Below are positions 1 through 6,866 of a stretch of 8,052 bases of DNA, piece by piece (the first letter of the stretch is position 1; every line of letters begins with the position of its first letter). A program made the translations under genes and the position numbers. The DNA is from an uncultured Clostridia bacterium. Lineage in GTDB: Bacteria > Bacillota_A > Clostridia > Oscillospirales > Oscillospiraceae. Under the pieces are notes generated by a model, which was not told the origin of the DNA, did no database searches, and saw only the letters and a program-made list of their open reading frames with translations. The stretch is taken from NCBI GenBank assembly GCA_946059285.1, contig CAMGMW010000051.1:1-8052 (forward strand). The letters are read 5' to 3'.

Positions 1-1015
1 CAAGCTCATAAATCAGTCTTTCGGTTCTCTCCCAGCCCAGGCAGGGGTCGGTAATAGATTTTCCGTATACCCCGCCGTCCGGCTTCTGGCAGCCGTCCTC
101 AAGATAGGATTCTATCATCAGACCCTTGACCAACCGTCCGATTTGCGCGGAGTGCCTGGTGCTGTGCAGGATCTCCTTTGCGATACGGGGTTGTTCCTCC
201 CAGTGCTTACCTGAGTTGGAATGGTTCGTATCAACAACCACCGCCGGGTTTTGCAAGCCGCTTTGGTCATACAGCTCACAGAGGAGTTGCAGGTCCTCAT
301 AGTGATAATTGGGAACGGAACGTCCATGTTTATTGGCCAGCCCGCGCAGGATCGCATGCGCAAGCGGATTTCCCTTGCTTTGCACTTCCCAGCTTGAATA
401 AACAAAGGTGTGGGGGTGTTGCGCAGCGGTGATCGAATTGATCATAACGGACAGATTTCCGCCGGTCGGATTTTTCATTCCAACCGGTATATCCAGACCG
501 CTGGCGGTGAGCCGGTGCAGTTGATTTTCCACAGACCTCGCACCCACGGCCACATAAGAAAGCACATCCGACAGATAGTGGTGGTTTTCCGGGTAGAGCA
601 TCTCGTCCGCGCAGGAAAAACCCGTCTGTTCCAGCACCCTGATATGAAGCTTACGGATGGCAATCAGCCCCTTCAGCATATCAGGAGAACTGTTCGGATC
701 CGGCTGATGCAGCATCCCCTTGTATCCGTCGCCGGTCGTACGCGGCTTGTTGGTATATACGCGGGGCACGATCAGGATTTTGTCCTTCACACGTTCCTGA
801 ACCTCGCGCAGCCTGCAGATATACTCCAGCACAGCGTCTTCCCTGTCGGCGGAGCAAGGTCCTATGATAAGCGCAAGCCGTTCGCTTGTGCCGAGAAAGA
901 TATCGCGAAGCGCCCTGTCCGTCTCTTTTTTTTGCTCCGCCAGATCGGCGGAAATGGGATACATATCCTTGACTGCCTGCGGCGTTGGCATCTTGCGTTT
1001 GAATTCCATATTCAT
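1..1015 (-). CDS. aroF: Class I DAHP synthase (3-deoxy-7-phosphoheptulonate synthase), C-terminus cut by window edge
   Basis: Condenses phosphoenolpyruvate and erythrose 4-phosphate to DAHP, the first shikimate step. The frame gives 338 codons and runs off the left edge. E. coli AroG has 350 residues and the last visible motif (SITDPCLGWERTERL) lies near its C-terminus, so roughly a dozen residues are missing. Visible family motifs are IIGPCS (50-55), RVYTNKPRTT (85-94), GARSVENQLHR (158-168), PVGMKNP (177-183), DTNHSN (262-267) and IES (301-303). The expected metal ligands are Cys54, His265, Glu302 and Asp323. There is no fused ACT or chorismate mutase domain. The ATG at 1015 is chosen because GGAGG lies 10 nt upstream and the ATG shares an ATGA overlap with the tyrA stop; a second ATG at 1009 is less well placed. 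The symbol is generic: sequence alone does not say whether it resembles the Phe-, Tyr- or Trp-sensitive E. coli isozyme in regulation. Confidence 0.95.
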   Translation of the reverse strand, partial: MNMEFKRKMPTPQAVKDMYPISADLAEQKKETDRALRDIFLGTSERLALIIGPCSADREDAVLEYICRLREVQERVKDKILIVPRVYTNKPRTTGDGYKGMLHQPDPNSSPDMLKGLIAIRKLHIRVLEQTGFSCADEMLYPENHHYLSDVLSYVAVGARSVENQLHRLTASGLDIPVGMKNPTGGNLSVMINSITAAQHPHTFVYSSWEVQSKGNPLAHAILRGLANKHGRSVPNYHYEDLQLLCELYDQSGLQNPAVVVDTNHSNSGKHWEEQPRIAKEILHSTRHSAQIGRLVKGLMIESYLEDGCQKPDGGVYGKSITDPCLGWERTERLIYEL

Positions 1016-1881
1016 GCCCGTTCTTCCTCCCGGTCAAAGTATTCTCTTCTCTGCGTTGAAAGGCGCATCATTTCACGAATTGCGGTCGTGTCGTCCCGTG
1101 CAATGCTGTCACGCAGATGAATAAACGCCTCTTCAAAGAGGTTCATCTGCTCCAGAAGCTCCTTTTTGTTTAGCAGAAACAATTCGCTCCACATCTCATC
1201 GTTGATCTTTGCGATGCGGGTCAGCTCTCGGAATGAGTCTCCGGTATAGCTCGCCATGCCTTCGGAATCCGCGCAGACCATCAGGGAAACTGCGATGCAG
1301 TGTGTAAGCTGCGACAAAAAGCCGATCATCTGATCATGTTTTTCCGGCGTGAGGGTGGTGATCGTCCGGAAGCCCAGGGTATGCCCAAGCTGCTTGCAAA
1401 TTGCAATGGCAGCCTCCGAGTTCCTCTCCGTCGGCGTTACGATATAGTTTGCGCCCTGAAAAATCTCCTTTTTCGCGTTCTCTACGCCGCTGACCTCCCG
1501 ACCTGCCATCGGATGCGCCCCGATATACTCAAGATCGCTTCGCAGCATATCCTGCACCGCAGAAACAATGCTGCTTTTTACACCGGTGACGTCTGTCAGC
1601 AGTGCGCCCCGCTTGATCCATTGCTGGTTCTCCCGGAGCCAATCCAGAAAAACATGGGGGTACAGAGCAAAGACAATCAAGTCAAACTGACGGATATAGT
1701 CCGGCTCAACGGCACTGCGCCCGTGCCGGATCATCCCGTTTCCCATGGCATATGTGATGGCTTCAGAACGTTGGTCAAGCGCCCCAACCTCATATCCCCG
1801 ATCCGTCAATGCCTGCGCATAGCTTCCGCCGATGAGTCCAAGCCCGACGATCAGTATCTTTGTGTCCCTGTTAAGCTCCAT
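1012..1881 (-). CDS. tyrA: Prephenate dehydrogenase, no ACT domain
   Basis: Oxidatively decarboxylates prephenate to 4-hydroxyphenylpyruvate, the tyrosine branch. The protein has 289 residues. An N-terminal Rossmann fold carries GLGLIGGS (13-20), and Asp36 at the expected end of the second strand suggests NAD rather than NADP. The substrate site is visible as HPMAGRE (123-129), with catalytic His123, His194 in QLTH, and Arg222 in ELTRIA. The all-helical C-terminal dimerisation domain follows. It ends at about the point where Bacillus-type TyrA proteins continue into an ACT domain, so feedback by tyrosine through ACT is not expected. The start at 1881 overlaps the end of aroA by 11 nt and has GGAG 10 nt upstream. 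The stop overlaps the start of the DAHP synthase gene (ATGA), suggesting coupled translation. Confidence 0.95.
   Translation of the reverse strand: MELNRDTKILIVGLGLIGGSYAQALTDRGYEVGALDQRSEAITYAMGNGMIRHGRSAVEPDYIRQFDLIVFALYPHVFLDWLRENQQWIKRGALLTDVTGVKSSIVSAVQDMLRSDLEYIGAHPMAGREVSGVENAKKEIFQGANYIVTPTERNSEAAIAICKQLGHTLGFRTITTLTPEKHDQMIGFLSQLTHCIAVSLMVCADSEGMASYTGDSFRELTRIAKINDEMWSELFLLNKKELLEQMNLFEEAFIHLRDSIARDDTTAIREMMRLSTQRREYFDREEERA
1026..1030 (-). promoter_or_regulatory. Ribosome binding site fixing the DAHP synthase start
   Basis: GGAGG inside the 3' end of tyrA, 10 nt before the ATG at 1015 and 16 nt before the ATG at 1009. It favours the upstream ATG. Confidence 0.8.
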
Positions 1882-3082
1882 CTACTCTCATCTCCAATCC
1901 AAGCCGCCGCAGCACATCGAAGAATTCCGGAAAACTCTTTCGCACCGCTTCGGCGCCGTTCACTGTGCCGCCGACCCGGCTCGCAAGCACCGTCAGCGCC
2001 ATGACGATCCGATGGTCATTGTGTCCGCACAGGACTTCGGTGGGCGCTCGGAGCTTGCCCGGATGGATGATCACAGCGTTTTCCTGTACGTCGGCACAAA
2101 TATCGAATTTTGCAAGCTCGTCTGCCATCGACTGTGCACGGTCGCTCTCTTTAATGCGCAGACGTTTTGTCCCCGTAAATACAGCGCCGTGCTTTTCCGC
2201 TGCCAGAGCAAACAGGATTGGTCCCAAATCCGGACAGGCGGACAGATCAATCTCAGTTCCCGGCGTCTCCAATTGGCGAAACAGCCGCAGGCAGACCCGG
2301 TCACCCTGCAAGCTTGAATCATTCAGACCGGTAATCGTGATGCTGCCACCGAGATGATTGAACGCATGCAAAACAGCAGCGTTCGACCAGTCGCCCTCAA
2401 CCGTTGCCTCCATAGGTCGGTATGTCTGCCCACCCCGAACCGAGAAGATGTTGGGCGCGATTTCGTCAACCGTTACGCCAAACAGCCTCATGACGGCAAC
2501 GGTGATGTCAATATATGCCCGGCTCTCCACCGGCGGAAGGACACGAATCACGCTGTCTCCGTCAAGAAGCGGCAGCGCAAACAGAAGTCCGCTGGCGAAC
2601 TGACTGCTGACATTCCCGGGAAGCGCGTATTCGCCGGGTGGGAGCGTCCCGCTGGCAAGAATTCGTTCGGAAGCCTTATGCAGGCAAATTCCCTTTTCCC
2701 GAAAGAGCGTTTCATAGATGCCGACGCCGCGTTCCATAAGCCGCCGCGTCCCGGTAAAGCACCGATCTCCGCCGCCGTCTAAGGAAAGGGGAAGAAAGAA
2801 ACGCAGCGTACTTCCGCTCTCGCGGCAGGGAAATACCGCCTTGCCCGAAGGGCGATCCGTTCTTCCCTGAATCACAGCCGCATCCCCGGTAAGCGTATAC
2901 CTGGCGCCCAGCGCCGAGATGCAATCGAGTGTTGCCAGCAGATCCTCACTGTGCGCAATTCCTTGGATCACACTGGTTCCTTCTGCAAGTGCAGCGCAGA
3001 GCACCAGCCGATGGGCATAACTTTTGGACGGCGGTGCCTTTACGCATCCGCCGAGCGTGCTTGGTTTAATGTGTACGTCCAT
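1871..3082 (-). CDS. aroA: 3-phosphoshikimate 1-carboxyvinyltransferase (EPSP synthase)
   Basis: Transfers the enolpyruvyl group of PEP to shikimate 3-phosphate, the sixth shikimate step. At 403 residues it is slightly shorter than E. coli AroA (427). Both inverse-barrel domains are present. Visible active-site residues are Lys20-Ser21 and Arg25 (PPSKSYAHR), Gly90 and Arg94 (ESGSTLRF), Ser159-Ser160-Gln161 (SSQFASG), catalytic Asp285 (ACPDLGP), Lys311-Glu312 and Arg315 (KESDR), Arg358 (DHRIVMA) and Lys382. Two loops differ from E. coli: NAGTAMRP reads ESGSTLRF, and the ERP segment reads ERG (117-119). The ATG at 3082 has AGGAG with a 6-nt spacer. The gene overlaps aroQ by 17 nt upstream and tyrA by 11 nt downstream. 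Confidence 0.96.
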   Translation of the reverse strand: MDVHIKPSTLGGCVKAPPSKSYAHRLVLCAALAEGTSVIQGIAHSEDLLATLDCISALGARYTLTGDAAVIQGRTDRPSGKAVFPCRESGSTLRFFLPLSLDGGGDRCFTGTRRLMERGVGIYETLFREKGICLHKASERILASGTLPPGEYALPGNVSSQFASGLLFALPLLDGDSVIRVLPPVESRAYIDITVAVMRLFGVTVDEIAPNIFSVRGGQTYRPMEATVEGDWSNAAVLHAFNHLGGSITITGLNDSSLQGDRVCLRLFRQLETPGTEIDLSACPDLGPILFALAAEKHGAVFTGTKRLRIKESDRAQSMADELAKFDICADVQENAVIIHPGKLRAPTEVLCGHNDHRIVMALTVLASRVGGTVNGAEAVRKSFPEFFDVLRRLGLEMRVDGA

Positions 3083-3521
3083 TTTTCTCTCCTAAAAGGC
3101 GGACCAAATAATCCATGGCATGATTGTAGCCGTCCAAGCCCTCCCCTGTGATTGTGTGCACGGCCACTGTGCCAATATAGCTGATTTGACGAAAGCTCTC
3201 CCGCTTGGAGACTTCCGAAATGTGGACCTCGACGGTAGGAATTCCCACGCCCTTAACCGCGTCGGCAATCGCAATGCTGGTGTGCGTATAGGCAGCGGGG
3301 TTAAAGATAATACCGTCCGTGGCAGAGAAAAACGCGTTCTGAATGGCGTCGACCAAATCGCCCTCGTGGTTCGACTGATAAAATTCCACCTCAACACCCA
3401 GCTCCTTTGCATGCGCCGATACAAGCTGAAGCAGATCCTTGTAGCTCTGCTTTCCGTATATGTCCGGCTCACGGATGCCAAGCAGATTGATGTTCGGACC
3501 GTTTAATATGAGAAATTTCAT
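3066..3521 (-). CDS. aroQ: Type II 3-dehydroquinate dehydratase
   Basis: Dehydrates 3-dehydroquinate to 3-dehydroshikimate, step three. At 151 residues it has the normal length for the small dodecameric type II enzyme, which is unrelated to AroD. Motifs in order are NGPNINLLGIREP (8-20), the catalytic Tyr22 next to Gly23, QSNHEGDLVD (49-58), FNPAAYTHTS (73-82), and EVHISE with His100. Expected catalytic or substrate residues are present: Asn10, Arg17, Tyr22, Asn74, His80, Glu98, His100, Arg107 and Arg111. The frame stays open 21 codons further upstream, but that extension overlaps the aroE-aroK coding end and is unlike the family. The ATG at 3521 is correct because the protein begins with the family N-terminus, GGGAGGA lies upstream, and the start overlaps the preceding stop as ATGA. 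Confidence 0.96.
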   Translation of the reverse strand: MKFLILNGPNINLLGIREPDIYGKQSYKDLLQLVSAHAKELGVEVEFYQSNHEGDLVDAIQNAFFSATDGIIFNPAAYTHTSIAIADAVKGVGIPTVEVHISEVSKRESFRQISYIGTVAVHTITGEGLDGYNHAMDYLVRLLGEKNGRTH

Positions 3522-4756
3522 TTGCCCAATTCCTCCCGGATCGCGTTGGCGATTTGCTCCGGTGCCGAATTTGCATCCACACACAAATCCGCAGCCTTTG
3601 CATACAACGGGTATCGCTTTTCATACAGTTTTTCCAATGCCTCCCGGCTGTTCGAAAGCGGTCGCTCCGCCGAAACGATCAGATGCTCCAGCGACCGGTT
3701 CAAAAATACGATGATTCCGTTTTGCCGAAGCAAACGGATGTTCTCGGCGTCAAGGACTGCGCCGCCTCCGGTCGCAATAACGCATCCGTCTTTCTTGGCC
3801 GCATTTGAAATTACCTCGTGTTCAAGCTTGCGGAATGCCTCCTCGCCATGCGCCGCAAAGTATTCACTGATTGTTCCTCCGATGTGTGAAACGATAATCT
3901 GGTCCGTGTCTAAAAATGCCTTTCCGGTCAGCTTTGCCAGATGCGATCCTACGGTGGTTTTTCCTGCGGAAGGCATTCCGATCAGCACCACATTCTGTTT
4001 CTCAAGTCTTATCGCACGGAATATTTCATCAATCAGAGAGAGATCCGGCTCCTTCCCCAAAAAGGCCGCACTTGCGAACACCGCCTGCGCCACAAGCATG
4101 TAAAGTCCGCCGCATGCCGGAATACCTCTTGACAGCCCGTCCAGCACCAGACCGGAACGCAGCGGATGGTAAACGGCGTCAAGAACGCCCTCCAGGGCGG
4201 CAAAATGCGAAAGATCAATCGGCACTTCGACCGTGTTTGGGTACATACCGACAGGCGTTGTATTGATTATGATATGCGCATCGCCGTGCTGCTGCACGGC
4301 TTCTGCGTAAGTAACGGCATCCCCCCGGCGGCTCCTGGACACATGCACAATCGAATCTGCACCCAGACTTTCCGCAACGACATGGGCTGTCTTTGAGGTG
4401 CCGCCAGTGCCCAGAATCAGCACCTTTCTTCCGGCGATTTCAATCCCGGCATACCGCACCAAAGCCTTCATGCCGGCAAAATCCGTGTTATCTCCGTGCA
4501 GCTTCCCGCCGCGATTCACGATTGTATTGACGGCGCCGATCCGTTGTGCCGTTTCAGAAATCGAGTCCAGATAGGAAATAACGCTTTGCTTATATGGGAT
4601 AGTGACATTGATGCCAAGAAAATCACGTTTTTGAAAAAAAGGTTCCAGTTCCTCCGGTCTCAGTTCGCAAAGCTCGTACGCATAATCTGCGATTTTCCCG
4701 TGAATCTCGCGGGAATAGCTGTGCGTCAAATGCTCGCCGATCAATCCATACTGCAT
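3518..4756 (-). CDS. Bifunctional shikimate dehydrogenase / shikimate kinase fusion (AroE-AroK)
   Basis: One 412-residue protein carries steps four and five: reduction of 3-dehydroshikimate to shikimate, then ATP-dependent 3-phosphorylation. Residues 1 to about 252 are AroE. The shikimate site GEHLTHSYS (7-15) has Ser13 and Ser15. Lys56 lies in NVTIPYK and Asp92 in GDNTDF. The dinucleotide loop is GTGGTSKTA (116-124) and NTTPVGMYP spans 165-173. Residues from about 253 are a full shikimate kinase: Walker A GMPSAGKT (260-267), DTD (283-285), Arg309, GGG (330-332), a lid with Arg365 (ERPL) and Arg381. The domains join with almost no linker, because the kinase begins right after the AroE C-terminal helix. 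There is no internal stop or frameshift. The ATG at 4756 is chosen over an in-frame one at 4813: AGGAG sits 7 nt upstream and the family N-terminus starts there. It overlaps aroC by 16 nt. Confidence 0.95.
   Translation of the reverse strand: MQYGLIGEHLTHSYSREIHGKIADYAYELCELRPEELEPFFQKRDFLGINVTIPYKQSVISYLDSISETAQRIGAVNTIVNRGGKLHGDNTDFAGMKALVRYAGIEIAGRKVLILGTGGTSKTAHVVAESLGADSIVHVSRSRRGDAVTYAEAVQQHGDAHIIINTTPVGMYPNTVEVPIDLSHFAALEGVLDAVYHPLRSGLVLDGLSRGIPACGGLYMLVAQAVFASAAFLGKEPDLSLIDEIFRAIRLEKQNVVLIGMPSAGKTTVGSHLAKLTGKAFLDTDQIIVSHIGGTISEYFAAHGEEAFRKLEHEVISNAAKKDGCVIATGGGAVLDAENIRLLRQNGIIVFLNRSLEHLIVSAERPLSNSREALEKLYEKRYPLYAKAADLCVDANSAPEQIANAIREELGK
3531..3537 (-). promoter_or_regulatory. Ribosome binding site fixing the aroQ start
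   Basis: GGGAGGA lies inside the end of the aroE-aroK gene, with 10 nt between GGAGG and the ATG at 3521. The DAHP synthase junction uses nearly the same layout (GGGAGGA, 10-nt spacing, ATGA overlap). Confidence 0.85.
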
Positions 4757-5850
4757 GAAGGAACTCCTTTCGTAAACACATCCGTTCCGAAGCGCTGTGC
4801 CAACATATCGCACAGCACCATCGCCGTCACGCTGTCAATCACAGGACAGATACGCCGGATGATTGCCGGATCGTGCCGACCACGGATTGAAATGACAGCG
4901 TTCTCCTGTGTTCGGAAATCGACCGTTTTCTGCTCCCGGGCAATCGAAGGCGTCGGCTTTACCGCGCACTGGAACACGATCGGCATTCCGTTTGTAATTC
5001 CGCCGTTGATGCCGCCGTTGTTGTTCGTCTCGGTCACGACTTTTCCGTTTTCCATTCGAAACGCGTCGTTGCAGAGGCTTGCGCTCGACATGGAAAACGA
5101 GAAGCCCATTCCGAATTCGATTCCTTTGATGCCGCCAATGCTGAATATGGCGTGGGAAAGGACGCTCTCCATATTGTCAAACCAGGGTTCTCCGATGCCC
5201 GGTACCACGCCGCAGACCGCGGTCTGCGTGATGCCGCCGACGCTGTCACACGATTGCCTTGCATGGAGAATTTGTTCTGCCATTTTTTCGCCGCAGGCAG
5301 GCATCAGAACCGGAAAATCGCATGTCTGCAAATATGCAAGATCCTGTGCTGTATCGCCAAAGCTCCGATCCTTGACGCTGCCGCACTGCAGGATATGCGT
5401 GCCGATTTTTATTCCGATCCCTTCCAGCACAGGGAGAAGGATTCCGCCCGCGGCGACCAGTGCCGCCGTGATACGACCTGAGAAATGACCGCCTCCCCTA
5501 TAGTCCTCATAACCATGGTATTTGCAATAAGCGGCGTAGTCGGCGTGGGAAGGACGGGCAAGTCCATACGCGTAATCCTTGCTCTGTGTATCTTCATTCG
5601 GGATGAGGATGCAGATCGGTGTTCCGGTCGTCTTTCCGGAAAACACACCGCTGAGAATCTGAAAACGATCCGGCTCCCGTCTGGGGGTATCCAGCGAAGA
5701 GGACGGTCGGCGGCGGGAAAGCTGCCGAGAAATCAATTCCTCGCTGACCGGCAGCCTGGGGGAAAGTCCGTCGATTACAATGCCTATTGCAGCGCCGTGG
5801 CTCTCTCCAAACAGCGTGACGGCGACACTCTGTCCGAACGTGTTTTTCAT
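4741..5850 (-). CDS. aroC: Chorismate synthase
   Basis: Eliminates phosphate from EPSP to give chorismate, the last common step, using reduced FMN as a catalytic cofactor. The protein has 369 residues, normal for bacterial AroC. Family signatures are NTFG plus GESHG (15-19, with His18), RRRPSSS (46-52, where many members have RRRPGQS), SGKTTGTPI (71-79), RPSHADY (99-105, His102), GGGHFSGR (119-126), NNNGGINGGITNG (276-288) and GRHDP (324-328). There is no flavin reductase domain, so reduced FMN must be supplied by another enzyme. The ATG at 5850 has GGAG with an 8-nt spacer and shares an ATGA overlap with the aroB stop. The gene contains an 18-bp perfect DNA palindrome (listed separately). 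Confidence 0.97.
   Translation of the reverse strand: MKNTFGQSVAVTLFGESHGAAIGIVIDGLSPRLPVSEELISRQLSRRRPSSSLDTPRREPDRFQILSGVFSGKTTGTPICILIPNEDTQSKDYAYGLARPSHADYAAYCKYHGYEDYRGGGHFSGRITAALVAAGGILLPVLEGIGIKIGTHILQCGSVKDRSFGDTAQDLAYLQTCDFPVLMPACGEKMAEQILHARQSCDSVGGITQTAVCGVVPGIGEPWFDNMESVLSHAIFSIGGIKGIEFGMGFSFSMSSASLCNDAFRMENGKVVTETNNNGGINGGITNGMPIVFQCAVKPTPSIAREQKTVDFRTQENAVISIRGRHDPAIIRRICPVIDSVTAMVLCDMLAQRFGTDVFTKGVPSCSMD
4764..4768 (-). promoter_or_regulatory. Ribosome binding site fixing the aroE-aroK start
   Basis: AGGAG inside the end of aroC, 7 nt before the ATG at 4756. It decides against the in-frame ATG at 4813, which would add 19 residues unlike AroE. Confidence 0.85.
5211..5228. repeat. 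Perfect 18-bp palindrome inside aroC
   Basis: CGCAGACCGCGGTCTGCG is identical to its reverse complement. It lies in the middle of the chorismate synthase coding sequence (codons for about residues 208-214, TQTAVCG). The symmetry stops exactly at both ends. It may be a chance product of the codons used, or a DNA or mRNA structure element. No function is claimed. Confidence 0.8.
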
Positions 5851-6854
5851 TGCAGTTTCTCCAAATTCTCAAGTATTTCTTCCGGGCGCATTTCGCGCAG
5901 CCGGAACGTACCAATCTCATCGACAATAACTGTGGCAATATGATCTGACTGTGTCTTTTTGTCATGCAGGAGATAGGAAAGAAGCTGTCCGGCATTTTGG
6001 GTTGCTTTTGTCGGGAGCCGATACTTCTGCAGGACGCCGGTCAGCCGCTGTCTGGCTTGTGCGCTGCACATCGGGAGCATGCCAAGCGCCACGCACTCGC
6101 CATGAAGCAGTTCCCCTCCGCAGAAGCCCTCGATCGCATGACCGATCGTGTGTCCGAAATTCAGAACACGGCGCAAGCCGTTTTCCCTCGGGTCCTTTTC
6201 TACGACCTCCTTTTTAATGCGCAGCGAGCGGTCAATGATCACCTCCAGATCTGCGGACAGATCACTGCTCCGTTCGATCAGAGAAAAAAGCTCCGCATCA
6301 CAGGTCATTGCCATCTTTATCGCTTCCGCCAGACCGGCATGAAGCTGTCTTGCCGGCAGCGTATGCAGCGTAGTTGGATCGATGATGACCCTTTTGGGCT
6401 GATAAAACGTTCCTATGATGTTTTTTACGCCTTCGAAATTGACGGCAGTCTTGCCGCCGATGGAGGAATCCACCTGAGAAAGCAGCGTCGTAGGGATATT
6501 ATAAAAATCAATACCGCGCATATAGCAGGAGGCTGCAAAGCCGCTGAGATCGCCAACCACGCCGCCGCCTACCGCAACCACACAGTCCTGGCGGGTAAAC
6601 GAGGCGTTCAGCATGACGGACAGAATATGCAGCAGTTGCTGCGGGCTTTTGCTCGACTCTCCTCCGGGTATGCTGACGAGCACCGGCTCGGCACATTGCG
6701 CGGCCACCGCATCGGCATATTCACGGGGAACGCCGTCGTCTGTGACAATAAGTACTTTACGGTCCAGGTCAAGAAGCTCTCCCACGTTTTTTCGTGCGCC
6801 GTTGCACAGAATGATATCATAGCCCTGCGCATCCGTGTTGACAGATATGGTCAC
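5847..6854 (-). CDS. aroB: 3-dehydroquinate synthase, GTG start
   Basis: Converts DAHP to 3-dehydroquinate, step two, using bound NAD and a divalent metal. The protein has 335 residues, near the usual 340-360. It shows the NAD-binding glycine-rich GGGVVGDLSGF (96-106), PTTLLSQVDSSIGGKT (121-136) and AGLAEAIKMA (173-182) with metal ligand Glu177. The other expected metal ligands are His235 (NFGHTIGHA) and His251 (LHGE). The start codon is GTG at 6854, supported by GGAGGA 6-7 nt upstream; no ATG lies nearby in frame. It begins 12 nt after the pheA stop, the only non-overlapping junction in the operon. Its stop forms an ATGA overlap with aroC. Confidence 0.96.
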   Translation of the reverse strand: MTISVNTDAQGYDIILCNGARKNVGELLDLDRKVLIVTDDGVPREYADAVAAQCAEPVLVSIPGGESSKSPQQLLHILSVMLNASFTRQDCVVAVGGGVVGDLSGFAASCYMRGIDFYNIPTTLLSQVDSSIGGKTAVNFEGVKNIIGTFYQPKRVIIDPTTLHTLPARQLHAGLAEAIKMAMTCDAELFSLIERSSDLSADLEVIIDRSLRIKKEVVEKDPRENGLRRVLNFGHTIGHAIEGFCGGELLHGECVALGMLPMCSAQARQRLTGVLQKYRLPTKATQNAGQLLSYLLHDKKTQSDHIATVIVDEIGTFRLREMRPEEILENLEKLQ

Positions 6855-6860
6855 GCCGAT

Positions 6861-6866
6861 TCCTCC
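6861..6866 (-). promoter_or_regulatory. Ribosome binding site of aroB
   Basis: GGAGGA immediately follows the pheA stop and sits 6 nt before the GTG start. It is a strong site that supports the non-ATG initiation codon. Confidence 0.85.

Noticed and set aside
410..1120. Plus-strand open frame of 236 codons opposite the DAHP synthase gene
   Set aside because: It is codon-aligned with the minus-strand DAHP synthase gene and is a mirror frame with no domain resemblance.
3522..3584. Upstream extension of aroQ by 21 codons to an ATG at 3584
   Set aside because: It lies wholly within the shikimate kinase coding end, is unlike the dehydroquinase N-terminus, and a strong ribosome site supports the ATG at 3521.
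4496..5488. Plus-strand open frame of 330 codons opposite aroE-aroK and aroC
   Set aside because: It crosses two well-supported minus-strand genes and has no recognisable protein family features.
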